Source: Phocaeicola plebeius (GTDB lineage Bacteria > Bacteroidota > Bacteroidia > Bacteroidales > Bacteroidaceae). From it: DNA of 34,439 nt. The stretch covers positions 1 through 34,439 of the forward strand of contig JALEPZ010000033.1 of NCBI GenBank assembly GCA_022767125.1, read 5' to 3'. Of this stretch, positions 16,964 through 27,800 are shown piece by piece. Within the stretch, counting starts at the first letter, position 1, and each line of letters opens with the position of its first letter. The translations under genes were made by a program, and so were the position numbers. The notes beneath the pieces were generated by a model that saw nothing but the letters and a program-made list of their open reading frames with translations, did not search any database and was not told the DNA's origin.

Positions 16964-17898
16964 TAAAGACTGTAGTATCAACGGGCCTGCCGGTCGACGA
17001 GGAGTGGCAGATCCGCAAGAATGTGCTGACTGGCGGCACGGGGAAGATGCGTATCTGTATCGTGACCGGCACGCATGGCGACGAACTGGAGGGGCAGTAT
17101 GTCTGCTACCGGCTCAACCGCATCGTGGCGGAACATCCTGAACTGCTCGACGGCACGCTGGAAATCTATCCGGCCCTCAATCCGCTGGGTATCGATTCCA
17201 TCACGCGCGGCATTCCGGGGTTCGACCTCGACATGAACCGCATTTTCCCGGGAAGCGAGGAGGGCACGGTCACCGAGCAACTGGTGCACCGCCTGATGAA
17301 CGACCTTCGGGGGGCAGACATGGTCATCGACATTCATTCCAGCAACATCTTCCTGCGCGAGATTCCGCAGGTGCGTATCAACGTCAATATGGCTGGGCGG
17401 CTGGTGCCCTTCGCCCAGTGGCTGAAGATGGACTTCATCTGGATTCACGAGGCGGCCACCGTGCTCGAATCCACCCTGGCCCATTCACTCAACAGCCTGG
17501 GCACCCCGACATTGGTGGTGGAGATGGGCGTGGGCATGCGCATCAACCACGGCTATTGTGAGCGGCTGGTGGCAGGCATCCTGCACCTGATGTTCCGCAT
17601 GGGCTGCTGGCGTGAGCTGCCCGACCTGTCCTGCAGTCCGCAGGAGTCGGTGGTGTCGGCCATCGGCGGCGTGGAGTTCCTCAATGCCGAGGCGTCGGGG
17701 ATTTTCCTGACGGATAGCCGCAACAACCACATCGTGGAGCCGGGCGAGGAAATCGGCTGTGTGGTGAGTCCGCTCACCGGCGAGGTACTCCAGCGCGTCA
17801 CGGCTCCTGTCAGGGGCTTGCTGTTTACCCTCCGGGCGTATCCGGTGGTCTACGAGGGGTCGCTGCTGGCCCGCATCTACAAGAGCGAAGTCGAATAA
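16960..17898 (+). CDS. Succinylglutamate desuccinylase/aspartoacylase-family protein, apparently active paralogue
   Basis: 312 residues. M14/AstE-AspA zinc ligands are present: His39 and Glu42 in GTHGDELEG, His126 in VIDIHSSN; the general-base Glu188 is in LVVEMGVG, and the substrate-binding DMNRIFPG is at 91-98. A C-terminal beta-domain (about 230-312) with a lipoyl-like fold pattern is visible (ITAPVRG-type TAPVRGLLF). The family removes an acyl or aminoacyl group by zinc-dependent hydrolysis; the substrate here is not known. It is translationally coupled to the transglutaminase gene. Confidence 0.88.
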   Translation: MIKTVVSTGLPVDEEWQIRKNVLTGGTGKMRICIVTGTHGDELEGQYVCYRLNRIVAEHPELLDGTLEIYPALNPLGIDSITRGIPGFDLDMNRIFPGSEEGTVTEQLVHRLMNDLRGADMVIDIHSSNIFLREIPQVRINVNMAGRLVPFAQWLKMDFIWIHEAATVLESTLAHSLNSLGTPTLVVEMGVGMRINHGYCERLVAGILHLMFRMGCWRELPDLSCSPQESVVSAIGGVEFLNAEASGIFLTDSRNNHIVEPGEEIGCVVSPLTGEVLQRVTAPVRGLLFTLRAYPVVYEGSLLARIYKSEVE

Positions 17899-17925
17899 CA
17901 TGTGTAACAGAAAGAAAAGAAAAAG

Positions 17926-18858
17926 ATGAAAGAGGAAATACTGTTTTCGATGAAGTCGCCTTTCCGCGACGATTTTCGCATCAAGGGCTATCGGTTCGGC
18001 CAGGGGGAGAAGAGCCTGGCTATTGTAGGAGCTCTGCGAGGCGACGAAGTGCAACAACTGTATACCTGTTCGCAGCTGGTGAAAGAACTCTCAGCCCTGG
18101 AAAAACGAAGAGGATTGCCCGATGGGGTAGAGGTGCTGGTGGTGCCTTCCGCCAACCCGTTTTCGATGAATATCAGCAAGCGGTTCTGGGCGATGGACGG
18201 CACCGACATCAACCGCATGTTCCCCGGTTACCAGTTGGGGGAGACCACCCAGCGCATTGCGGACGGCGTGTTCAAGGCCCTTCAGGGCTATCAGTACGGC
18301 ATCCAGCTGGCCAGTTCGTACGTGGCGGGCTGCTATGTGCCCCATGTCAAGATGCTCCACACGGGGTATGAGGATGTGCAGGTTGCCGGCCTGTTCGGCC
18401 TGCCTTATGTGTGCGTGCGCCAGCCCTTGCCCTTCGACACTACCCTGCTCAACTACAACTGGCAGATCTGGGACACGAAGGCTTATTCGCTCTACGGCGG
18501 CAGCAACGACCGGATCGACGTGAAGGTGAGCCGTGAGGTGCAGGCTGCCATCCTCCGTTTCATGCAGCGCACGGGACTGATGGAAACCAGCTGCCGCACC
18601 TTGGAAGGCTTCCGCCCCGTGGTTTTCGACGAGCAGGAGCTACAGGTGGTCAAGGCACCGGCTCCGGGTTTATTCTTCCCCTTCCGGTTCGTGGGTGATC
18701 AGGTGAACAAAGGGGACTTGCTGGCTCACATTCTCCACCCCTATCTGGGCAAGGTGGAAGCGGCCATTACTGCTCCGGCCAGTGGCCGGCTGTTCTTCAC
18801 CAGCGACCGCTCGCTGACGCTCAAAGGCAGCCCCCTGTTCAAAATCTGCTCACTCTGA
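17926..18858 (+). CDS. AstE/aspartoacylase-like paralogue lacking zinc ligands (probable pseudoenzyme)
   Basis: 310 residues, clearly paralogous to the preceding gene across its length: GALRGDEVQQL matches GTHGDELEGQY, DINRMFPG (94-101) matches DMNRIFPG, and the C-terminal beta-domain (APAPGLFF, ITAPASGRLFF) is kept. Key residues have changed: the zinc His39 is Arg38, the zinc His126 is Ala129 (IQLASSY for IDIHSSN) and the general-base Glu188 aligns with Arg165 (VCVRQPL). Only the zinc Glu (Glu41) remains. The frame is intact over full length, so this is not a decaying gene. It may bind the substrate or regulate its active partner. It ends the operon, 27 bases after its paralogue. Confidence 0.85.
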   Translation: MKEEILFSMKSPFRDDFRIKGYRFGQGEKSLAIVGALRGDEVQQLYTCSQLVKELSALEKRRGLPDGVEVLVVPSANPFSMNISKRFWAMDGTDINRMFPGYQLGETTQRIADGVFKALQGYQYGIQLASSYVAGCYVPHVKMLHTGYEDVQVAGLFGLPYVCVRQPLPFDTTLLNYNWQIWDTKAYSLYGGSNDRIDVKVSREVQAAILRFMQRTGLMETSCRTLEGFRPVVFDEQELQVVKAPAPGLFFPFRFVGDQVNKGDLLAHILHPYLGKVEAAITAPASGRLFFTSDRSLTLKGSPLFKICSL

Positions 18859-18875
18859 GTGAAGAGGGCAGGAGA

Positions 18876-19038
18876 GGGAGCCTCTCCGAAAACCTTGGGC
18901 TACCTATTCTAATCTAACTGTCATGCTGAACGTAGTGAAGCATCTGAAATCATCCACTTTGTGCTAACAGATTTCTCACTTCGTTCGAAATGACAGGGAA
19001 ATGGAAAGAGGAATAACAATTCTCGGACAGCGCCTAGG
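18876..19038. repeat. REP-like nested palindromic repeat, copy B (inverted relative to copy A)
   Basis: It begins AGGGAGCCTCTCCGAAAACC and ends with ACAATTCTCGGACAGCGCC. The central part is the reverse complement of copy A (10246-10401) with few differences, including TCATGCTGAACGTAGTGAAG and CTCACTTCGTTCGAAATGAC. Similarity extends beyond the central palindrome into the outer arms. Confidence 0.85.
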
Positions 19039-19085
19039 GAGGCGTCAGTGCCTGGACAGAAAAAGGTCTATCCTACTCATAAAAA

Positions 19086-19125
19086 GATGTCATTCCGAAC
19101 GCAGCGATGCGTTCAGAATGACATC
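19086..19125 (-). terminator. Terminator of prs built from a REP-like palindrome
   Basis: Two 18-base arms (19086-19103 and 19108-19125) differ at one position and enclose GCGA. On the minus strand the stem is followed by five T. It lies about 30 bases after the prs stop. The arms use the same words as the interspersed repeats (GATGTCATTCCGAACGCA). Confidence 0.75.
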
Positions 19126-19156
19126 CTATTTTGTCCTTCTCGCTATGGAAGAGTAA

Positions 19157-20095
19157 TTACAGCAGGTACTGCGAGCTGATGGATTTGTTGGCCATCACGC
19201 GGCGGATGGTTTCAGCGAACATATCGGCAATGGACAGCTGCTTCACCTTGGCGCAACGGTTCGAGTAGGGGATGCTGTCGGTGAAGACGATCTCTTCCAG
19301 CATCGACTTCTGTACACGTTCTGAAGCGGGACCCGACATGACACAGTGGGAAGCGATGGCACGTACCGAACGGGCACCGGCCTCCTTCATGATGTCGGCA
19401 GCCTTGGTGATGGTGCCGGCCGTATCCACCATGTCGTCGATGACAATGACGTTCTTGTCCTTCACATCACCGATAATCTGCATGGTGGCCACTACGTTGG
19501 CGCGTTCGCGCGTCTTGTTGCAGAGCACCAAGGGCACATCCAGGTATTTGGCATACGAGCTGGCCCGCTTGGAGCCGCCCACGTCGGGCGTAGCGATGAC
19601 CAGATTGTCAAGGTTCAGCGACTGGATATAAGGAATGAAAATACCCGATGCATACAGGTGGTCTACCGGAATATTGAAGAAACCCTGGATTTGGTCGGCG
19701 TGGAGGTCCATCGTGATAAGACGGTCGATACCGGCCACACTCAGCAGGTCAGCCACCAGTTTGGCACCGATGGATACGCGGGGTTTGTCCTTGCGGTCCT
19801 GGCGGGCCCATCCGAAGTAGGGGATAACGGCGATGATGCTCTTGGCCGATGCCCGCTTGGCAGCATCAATCATCAGCAACAATTCCATCAGGTTGTCGGA
19901 ATTAGGGAAGGTAGACTGTACCAAAAAGACATGCTGTCCACGGATAGACTCTTCGTACGACACTGCAAATTCGCCGTCCGCAAAATGAGTAATGTTCATG
20001 TTACCCAGGGGGCAACCCAAACTTGCACAGATTTTTTCTGCTAGATATCTCGAATTTGTTCCCGAGAATACCTTAAAAGGAGATGTTTCGCTCAT
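19157..20095 (-). CDS. prs: Ribose-phosphate pyrophosphokinase (PRPP synthetase)
   Basis: 312 residues, the usual length of class I PRPP synthetases. It makes PRPP from ribose-5-phosphate and ATP for nucleotide, His and Trp synthesis. Visible motifs are the N-terminal FSGTNSRYLAEKI, the ATP-binding YFGWARQDRKDKPRVSIGAK, the Mg/ribose-phosphate segment DLHADQIQGFFNIPVDHLYA and the PRPP loop VIVIDDMVDTAGT. It is a single-gene unit with its own promoter and terminator. Confidence 0.97.
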   Translation of the reverse strand: MSETSPFKVFSGTNSRYLAEKICASLGCPLGNMNITHFADGEFAVSYEESIRGQHVFLVQSTFPNSDNLMELLLMIDAAKRASAKSIIAVIPYFGWARQDRKDKPRVSIGAKLVADLLSVAGIDRLITMDLHADQIQGFFNIPVDHLYASGIFIPYIQSLNLDNLVIATPDVGGSKRASSYAKYLDVPLVLCNKTRERANVVATMQIIGDVKDKNVIVIDDMVDTAGTITKAADIMKEAGARSVRAIASHCVMSGPASERVQKSMLEEIVFTDSIPYSNRCAKVKQLSIADMFAETIRRVMANKSISSQYLL

Positions 20096-20139
20096 GGTGT
20101 ATAAATGAAATAAATATATGCGTCGTTCTTAAAATGCTG

Positions 20140-20170
20140 CAAAGGTACACCTTTTCTTCAAGTCCCACAA
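20140..20170 (-). promoter_or_regulatory. Promoter of prs
   Basis: On the minus strand, TACCTTTG (20140-20147) is preceded, 19-20 bases upstream, by TTGT (20167-20170). The start site would be near 20133, about 38 bases before the ATG at 20095. Confidence 0.6.
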
Positions 20171-20220
20171 GTGCTACGGTGGAAATTTTCGGACTCCGAC
20201 GGCAAAAGCGGCGGACCCTC

Positions 20221-20829
20221 TCAGTCTACCAGTCTCTTCAGGAGTTTGAAGTGGTCAATCAGTGCCTGGTAGTTATAGTCCGTAGAGGCATTGAATTTCT
20301 CCCAAAGGCCGCCCAGTACGGCTGCTCCGCCGAAGCCCATCTCCTTGACACTGCGGATGTTGGTCTCGTCGATGCCGCCCAGGGCAATCACCCGGCGGTC
20401 GATGATGCCCGCCTTGTCGGCCGCCCGCAGCTGCTCCTGACTGAAGGCAGCGGCATAGCCGGCCTTCGAGATGCTGTCGAACACGGGGCTGAGGAACACG
20501 TAGTCGTACGAGGATTTCTTTTCCTTCACCTCCTCAATGCTGTGGCACGAGCAGCTCAGATGGCCCGAGTAGTTGTGGGGGGCCTGCGGGTTCCGCTGGT
20601 TGAGGTGGATGCCCTTCAGCCGGTATTCATCCTTGAGGTAGAAGTGGCCGTGCACCACAATCCGCTTGTGGAACTTTTCGGGGATGAGGGTAAGCAACCG
20701 TTCTGCATACACCGGAGGAGTATCCGGCTTACGCAGGTGCAGAATATCCAGTCCCTCCTCAAAGAGGGAAGTCAGTATCTTGTCTTCTTCCACGAAATAC
20801 GTGGGAGTGGTGATCAGAATCAGTTTCAT
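20221..20829 (-). CDS. ThiE/TenI-like thiamine phosphate synthase paralogue
   Basis: 202 residues from the ATG at 20829, chosen because MKLILITTPTYF is the natural beta-strand-1 start; the upstream open frame is unsupported. Motifs of the ThiE/TenI TIM barrel are ILHLRKPD, CSCHSIEEV, YVFLSPVFDSISKAGY and VIALGGID. In B. subtilis TenI, a ThiE-like protein, isomerises the thiazole product. The gene is last in the thi operon, and a true thiE is present at 25360-25989, so TenI-type function or redundancy is likely. Confidence 0.85.
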   Translation of the reverse strand: MKLILITTPTYFVEEDKILTSLFEEGLDILHLRKPDTPPVYAERLLTLIPEKFHKRIVVHGHFYLKDEYRLKGIHLNQRNPQAPHNYSGHLSCSCHSIEEVKEKKSSYDYVFLSPVFDSISKAGYAAAFSQEQLRAADKAGIIDRRVIALGGIDETNIRSVKEMGFGGAAVLGGLWEKFNASTDYNYQALIDHFKLLKRLVD

Positions 20830-20954
20830 CTTGTAAACCTTATAGTTCTTCCGTCCTCCGTAAGCCTCGCAGGAGGGTCTCTCCCGGGTGTTCCTGCCTG
20901 CTTTCGGCAAACGGCAGAACAAAGGTAGTAACCTATTTGAAATATTGCAACTCT

Positions 20955-21650
20955 TTATAGCAAAATTGTGTAACTTTCCATCGATTTCTGGTCAATTTGC
21001 CATATCTTGCCACTCAACACCTCACCGTACCCCGTTATCAGTTTCAGTACTTCTCCGGCTTCCACGCATCCCACCAGGCCCGGCACCACCCCCACGACTC
21101 CTTTCGGCGGTGCGGGCAGGGCCAGCAGGCCGGCTTCGTCGGGGAAGAGGTCGCGATAGCTGTAGCGTCCCTGGTAGTTGAACACGGACACCTGTCCGTC
21201 GAACGCGCGGATGGCTCCGTAGACGTAGACCTTGCCCAGACGGATGCACGTGTCGTTGAGCAGATAGCGCGTGGCGAAGTTGTCGCATCCGTCTACCACA
21301 ATGTCGTAGTCGCCCACCAGCCGGTCGGCATTCTCCGAGGTGAGGAACACGGGATAGGCATTCACCTGTAGCCCGGGGTTCAGGGCGAGCAGCCGCCGGC
21401 GGGCCTCTTCGGCCTTCGGCCGGCCGGCCGATGACGAGTCGTAGAGCACCTGGCGCTGCAGGTTGCTGACGCTCACCCGGTCACCGTCTACCAGTCCCAG
21501 CGTACCCACACCGGCACCGGCCAGGTAGAGGGCGATGGGAGAACCCAGTCCACCCACCCCTACAATCAGTACCCGTGCCTGTGCCAGCCGTTCCTGTCCT
21601 TCAGGGCCGATTTCCGGCAGCAGCATCTGCCGGTCGTAGCGTTCGTCCAT
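20955..21650 (-). CDS. thiF: ThiF-family adenylyltransferase
   Basis: 231 residues. The ATP-binding GVGGLGSP (31-38), Arg finger region NLQRQVLY, VDGCDNFATRY and the GVVPGLVG...EVLKLITG segment are those of E1-like ThiF/MoeB. It adenylates the C-terminal Gly of ThiS. The two CxxC zinc pairs of MoeB/E. coli ThiF are absent: the first pair's place reads YSYRDLFP and no CPxC is seen at the end. Zinc-free members exist, but this is worth noting. It starts 6 bases after the thiH stop. Confidence 0.88.
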   Translation of the reverse strand: MDERYDRQMLLPEIGPEGQERLAQARVLIVGVGGLGSPIALYLAGAGVGTLGLVDGDRVSVSNLQRQVLYDSSSAGRPKAEEARRRLLALNPGLQVNAYPVFLTSENADRLVGDYDIVVDGCDNFATRYLLNDTCIRLGKVYVYGAIRAFDGQVSVFNYQGRYSYRDLFPDEAGLLALPAPPKGVVGVVPGLVGCVEAGEVLKLITGYGEVLSGKIWQIDQKSMESYTILL

Positions 21651-21656
21651 CGGCGG

Positions 21657-22796
21657 CTACTTGGCCAGTTTCAGTTCGTCGAAGGAAGTGTCCCAGTCCT
21701 TCCAAACCGGTTCGCGTCCCAAAGCCTTCAGGGCCTTCTCCACCTCCACGGCCGTCCGTTCGTCGCTCACGTGGAACTGCTCCAGGGCCTGCGGATAGGT
21801 GTAGTAGCCTCCGGGTTCCGTCTTGCTCTCCGCGCTCATGGTGGTCACGCCCAGGCCCGCCATGTTGTCGCGGATGAAGGCCGGTTCGCGGGTGGAGTAG
21901 GAAATGTCCACGTCGTGGTCGAAGATGCGCATGGCAAAGGTCAACTGCGCCAGTTCGCGGTCGCTGATGACGACATTGGGCTGGAAGCCTCCGTTCTCGG
22001 CCGGACGCATACGGGGAAAGTTGACGCTGTATTTCGTCTTCCAGTAATGCTTCTGCAGGTAGCGCAGGTGGTAGGCCATCATGGTCACGTCCGTGCGCCA
22101 TTCCTCCAGGCCGATGAGTACGCCCATGCCGATGGAGTGCACGCCGGCCTGGCCCATGCGGTCGAATCCGTTTAGCCGCCATTCGAACTTCGATTTCATG
22201 CCCCGCGGGTGGTACACCTTGTAGCGCTCCTTGTGGTAGGTTTCCTGGAAGCAGATCACACCGTTCAGCCCGTGTTCCGTCAGTTCCTTGTATTCCTCCT
22301 CCTTCAGGGGCATCACCTCAATCTTCATGTTGCTGAAGTGTTTCTTGCACACGTCGAGGGCCTTGGCCAAGTAGGGCACTCCGGCCTTGGCCGGGTTCTC
22401 ACCCGTCACCAGCAGCAGGTTCTCGAAGGGGGCCAGTTTCTTGATGGCCACGCATTCGTCCTCAATCTGCTCGGGAGTGAGGATGGTGCGGTCCATGGGG
22501 TTGCTGATGTGGAACCCGCAATAGACGCACGAGTTGGTGCAGGAGTTCGTAATATAAAGAGGTATGAACATCGAGATGGTTTTCCCGAACCGTTCTTCCG
22601 TATATTTTTTGCTCAGCCGTGCCATGGTTTCCAGATAGGGGGCTGCAGCCGGGGAGATGAGGGCCATGAAGTCCTCCACGTCGCAGTGTTCCTTGCCCAC
22701 GGCGCGGAGTACGTCCGCTTCCGTTTTGGCATAGATGCGTCGGGTGGTCTCTTCCCAGGATATCTTTTCTAATTCGTCACTAAACATGTTGATCAT
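21657..22796 (-). CDS. thiH: 2-iminoacetate synthase (tyrosine lyase) ThiH
   Basis: 379 residues. The radical-SAM cluster motif CTNSCVYC (near residue 89-96) is intact and is followed by GFHISNPMDRTILTPEQIED. ThiH cleaves tyrosine to give dehydroglycine for the thiazole ring and p-cresol, implying an anaerobic lifestyle in keeping with Bacteroidales. The 3' domain carries FPRMRPAENGGFQPNVVISD. Located between thiC and thiF. Confidence 0.95.
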   Translation of the reverse strand: MINMFSDELEKISWEETTRRIYAKTEADVLRAVGKEHCDVEDFMALISPAAAPYLETMARLSKKYTEERFGKTISMFIPLYITNSCTNSCVYCGFHISNPMDRTILTPEQIEDECVAIKKLAPFENLLLVTGENPAKAGVPYLAKALDVCKKHFSNMKIEVMPLKEEEYKELTEHGLNGVICFQETYHKERYKVYHPRGMKSKFEWRLNGFDRMGQAGVHSIGMGVLIGLEEWRTDVTMMAYHLRYLQKHYWKTKYSVNFPRMRPAENGGFQPNVVISDRELAQLTFAMRIFDHDVDISYSTREPAFIRDNMAGLGVTTMSAESKTEPGGYYTYPQALEQFHVSDERTAVEVEKALKALGREPVWKDWDTSFDELKLAK

Positions 22797-22811
22797 TTAA
22801 AAGTGTTAGTT

Positions 22812-25287
<2,476 letters not shown>

Positions 25288-25359
25288 GATACAGTATGTT
25301 GTTTTTTTATTGAGTTCTTGGTTAGGGATTGTCGGGAAATATGGCTTCGCAGTTTTCGT

Positions 25360-25989
25360 TTATTTCTTCCGCTCCAGCATTCGGTTCACGATGGCCCTCG
25401 TCTCTGCCGTGGGGTTCTCTGCCTGCAGGATGGAAGCGCTCAGGGCGAATCCCCTCACGCCGGTGGCCAGCAGGTCGGGAATGTCGTTGAGCATCACACC
25501 ACCTACGGCAATGACTGGCACGCGGATGTTCTCCTCCTTCATCTTCCGGATGATTTCACGGTACCCCTCCAGTCCCAGCAACGGACTGAGGTTCTTCTTC
25601 GTCGTGGTGAAGCGGAACGGGCCGCACCCGATGTAGTCGGCACCGGCTGCCACCCGGGCCTTCACGTCCTCGAACGTGTTGGCCGTGCCGCCGATGATGG
25701 CGTTCGTCCCGAGGATGCGGCGGGCTTCCTCGATGGGCATGTCATGCTTGCCCAGATGGACGCCGTCGGCCCTTACTCGCTTGGCCACTTCCACGTTGTC
25801 GTCGATAATCAGCATGGCACCTCTCAGCCTACACTGGTACTTGAGGTAGCGGGCCGTCTTTTCCAGTTCCTCTTCCGAGGCTTCCTTCATGCGGAGCTGA
25901 ATCCACAGGCATCCGCCTTCCAACGCCATCATGGCACCCTCCACGTGGGTGTAGCGGTCGGTCTGGTTGGTAATGAACTGCAGTTCCAT
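25360..25989 (-). CDS. thiE: Thiamine phosphate synthase ThiE
   Basis: 209 residues from the ATG at 25989 (MELQFITN), placed 5 bases after the thiS stop; the longer frame overlaps thiS. Motifs are LWIQLRMKEA, LIIDDNVEVAKRVRADGVHLGKHDM, GGTANTFEDV, YIGCGPFRFTTTKKN and VIAVGGV. It joins HMP-pyrophosphate and thiazole phosphate to give thiamine phosphate. Confidence 0.95.
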   Translation of the reverse strand: MELQFITNQTDRYTHVEGAMMALEGGCLWIQLRMKEASEEELEKTARYLKYQCRLRGAMLIIDDNVEVAKRVRADGVHLGKHDMPIEEARRILGTNAIIGGTANTFEDVKARVAAGADYIGCGPFRFTTTKKNLSPLLGLEGYREIIRKMKEENIRVPVIAVGGVMLNDIPDLLATGVRGFALSASILQAENPTAETRAIVNRMLERKK

Positions 25990-25994
25990 CTTCT

Positions 25995-26195
25995 TTATCC
26001 TCCACAAGCGGCTTTGATGACGGTTACTCGGTCTCCGTCCGCCAGCTGATGGCTTTCCCATCCCATGCGCGGCACCATTCTGTTGTTCACGGCAATGGCC
26101 ACTCCCTGTGCGGGCAGTTCCAACTCAGAAGCCAGTACGGCCAGTGCGCTCCCTTCCGGAAGTACTACAGACTGATTGTTGATGTGTATAATCAT
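25995..26195 (-). CDS. thiS: Sulfur-carrier protein ThiS
   Basis: 66 residues from the ATG at 26195 (MIIHINNQ); a start four codons earlier (26207) is possible. It is a ubiquitin-fold protein ending in the required Gly-Gly (ACGG). AIAVNNRMVPR and DGDRVTVIKA are the typical strand and tail segments. First gene of the thi operon, about 110 bases behind the riboswitch. Confidence 0.95.
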   Translation of the reverse strand: MIIHINNQSVVLPEGSALAVLASELELPAQGVAIAVNNRMVPRMGWESHQLADGDRVTVIKAACGG

Positions 26196-26305
26196 AAAAT
26201 TCTGCATTAAAAGTTGCTTTCCTATTTTTTATGTTCGTTTCAAGTGGCAAAAAGCGGAGGAGAGGAGAAAACAACCGGAAGCGGAATACGCGCAGGAAAG
26301 AAGAC

Positions 26306-26384
26306 AATCCCTTCGTCGGTACTAACCGCATCAGGTTCATAGGGTATAATCTCAGCCCGTTTCCACCCTGGGCACCCCTTGCTT
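26306..26384 (-). ncRNA. TPP riboswitch (THI element)
   Basis: On the minus strand the conserved order is GGGGTGCC (ending near 26371-26378), GCTGAGA, ATACCC, GAACCTGAT, then a variant of the 3' half with CGAAGGGA (26308-26315). These are the signature words of the TPP aptamer and the two halves close into the P1 stem. It lies about 5 bases after the predicted start of transcription and about 110 bases before thiS. Binding of TPP would turn the operon off. I see no clear terminator between aptamer and thiS, so control at translation initiation is possible. Confidence 0.95.
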
Positions 26385-26394
26385 TTTGTGCTCA

Positions 26395-26425
26395 CAAAGG
26401 TATATCTTTTCCGGCAGTTGGCACA
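26395..26425 (-). promoter_or_regulatory. Promoter of the thi operon
   Basis: On the minus strand, TACCTTTG (26395-26402) lies 19 bases downstream of TGTG (26422-26425). Transcription would begin near 26388, just before the TPP aptamer. Confidence 0.65.
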
Positions 26426-26492
26426 CAGGAGCCGACATTTTAACCATTTTTTAAGATGCCTCTGTGCGAAAGAAACGTTAACATCCCCAACG

Positions 26493-26524
26493 TTTGGCCG
26501 TTTGGCGGAAAAGTCCTACCTTTA
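26493..26524 (+). promoter_or_regulatory. Promoter of the Gfo/Idh/MocA gene
   Basis: TTTG (26493-26496), a 20-base spacer and TACCTTTA (26517-26524) fit the Bacteroidetes consensus closely. It is divergent from the thi promoter; start near 26531, about 28 bases before the ATG. Confidence 0.65.
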
Positions 26525-26558
26525 CCCCCTCGAAACAGAATAACAGACAACGAATCCC

Positions 26559-27701
26559 ATGAAACAGATACGTACTGTACTTATCGGAGCCGGCTACCGA
26601 GGCACCCGACTCCGTGAACTGATGGCCGCCACGGGCTGCTTCCGCCTCACGGCTCTCTTCGACCCGGCCCTGCCCGACGGAGAGGCGGCCGATGGGCTCA
26701 CTGTCTACTCGCGCGGCGAGGATGACTACCGGCGGATGCTCCGCGAGCAGCAGCCCGAACTGGCCGTCATCGCTTCGCCCTGGCATTTCCATATTCCTCA
26801 GGCTCTCCACTGTGTGGAGGCAGGCTGCCATATCGCCCTCGAAATCAGGGGAGGACGGGTATTCGGCGAATACGACGAGCTGCTCCGGCTTGCAGCCGTA
26901 CAGGGTTGCCGCATCTATCCGCTGGAGAATACGGTCTTCCTGCGCGAGAACATGGCCCTCTTCGAAATGGTCCGCCACGGCCTTTTCGGCGAAATCATCG
27001 CCTTGCGCGGCGGCTACCGCCACGACATCCGTCCGCTACTGGTCGACGAGAACGGGCGGCTGGGCAACCCCAACATGCCCGAAGGTATCTGGCGCAGCCA
27101 TTTCTATACCACCGAGAACGGCGACCTCTATCCCACGCACGGACTGGCCCCGCTCTGCCTCGCGGCGGGCATCGGACGCACCGACCGCTTTGTGCGCCTC
27201 ACCTCCTTCGCCTCGAAGGCACGGGGGCTGCAGGACTATATCCGGCGCCAGGGCGGCGACGCTTCGCTGTGTGTCACCCAGGGCGATGTGGTCGTCACCC
27301 AGCTCGAGACCGGGCAGGGGGTACTGCTGACCCTGACCCACGACACGACCTTGCCCCGTCCGCGCAGCCTCGACTTCGAGCTGCAGGGTACCCGGGGCAT
27401 CTGGCGTGGCGAGTTCCGCAAGATCTACATCGACGGGCAGAGCCCTTCCGAGACATGGGAGGACGATGCGGCCTATATCACCGCCTACGAGCATCCCTTC
27501 TGGCGGGAGTGGGGCGAAGCGGCCCTCGCCGCCGACCGCCACCACCAGGGAATGGACTACGTGATGCTGCGGGCACTGGCTGCCGACCTCCGGGGCGGGG
27601 CCGACTATCCCATCCGTCCCGAGGACCTGGCGCTCTGGACTTCCGTGTCTCCACTGTCGAAGCAGTCCATTGCCACGGGGCTGCCGGTCGACTGGCGGTA
27701 G
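26559..27701 (+). CDS. Gfo/Idh/MocA-family oxidoreductase, GH109-like
   Basis: 380 residues. The N-terminal Rossmann fold starts VLIGAGYRGTRL, with ELAVIASPWHFHIPQALHCV and CHIALEIRGG corresponding to the NAD-binding fold of the family. The C-terminal domain contains NGDLYPTHGLAPLCLAAGIG followed by RTDRFVRLTS, which resembles the NLYPTHGLGP...NRGDRF signature of GH109 NAD-dependent glycosidases such as alpha-N-acetylgalactosaminidase. GH109 enzymes from Bacteroidales are normally exported and longer; here no signal peptide is present, so this would be cytoplasmic. Substrate unknown. Confidence 0.8.
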   Translation: MKQIRTVLIGAGYRGTRLRELMAATGCFRLTALFDPALPDGEAADGLTVYSRGEDDYRRMLREQQPELAVIASPWHFHIPQALHCVEAGCHIALEIRGGRVFGEYDELLRLAAVQGCRIYPLENTVFLRENMALFEMVRHGLFGEIIALRGGYRHDIRPLLVDENGRLGNPNMPEGIWRSHFYTTENGDLYPTHGLAPLCLAAGIGRTDRFVRLTSFASKARGLQDYIRRQGGDASLCVTQGDVVVTQLETGQGVLLTLTHDTTLPRPRSLDFELQGTRGIWRGEFRKIYIDGQSPSETWEDDAAYITAYEHPFWREWGEAALAADRHHQGMDYVMLRALAADLRGGADYPIRPEDLALWTSVSPLSKQSIATGLPVDWR

Positions 27702-27744
27702 GAAAGTTTCCCCTTTTCCGCAATCGGCATCGAAATATTTTTCG

Positions 27745-27752
27745 TACCTTTG
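27745..27752 (+). promoter_or_regulatory. Bacteroidetes -7 box for the threonine aldolase gene
   Basis: TACCTTTG, about 49 bases before the ATG at 27801. No convincing -33 box. Confidence 0.5.
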
Positions 27753-27800
27753 CGGCTCGATTATGGACAATAATGTGAATGGATATTAATTTGGAATGAT

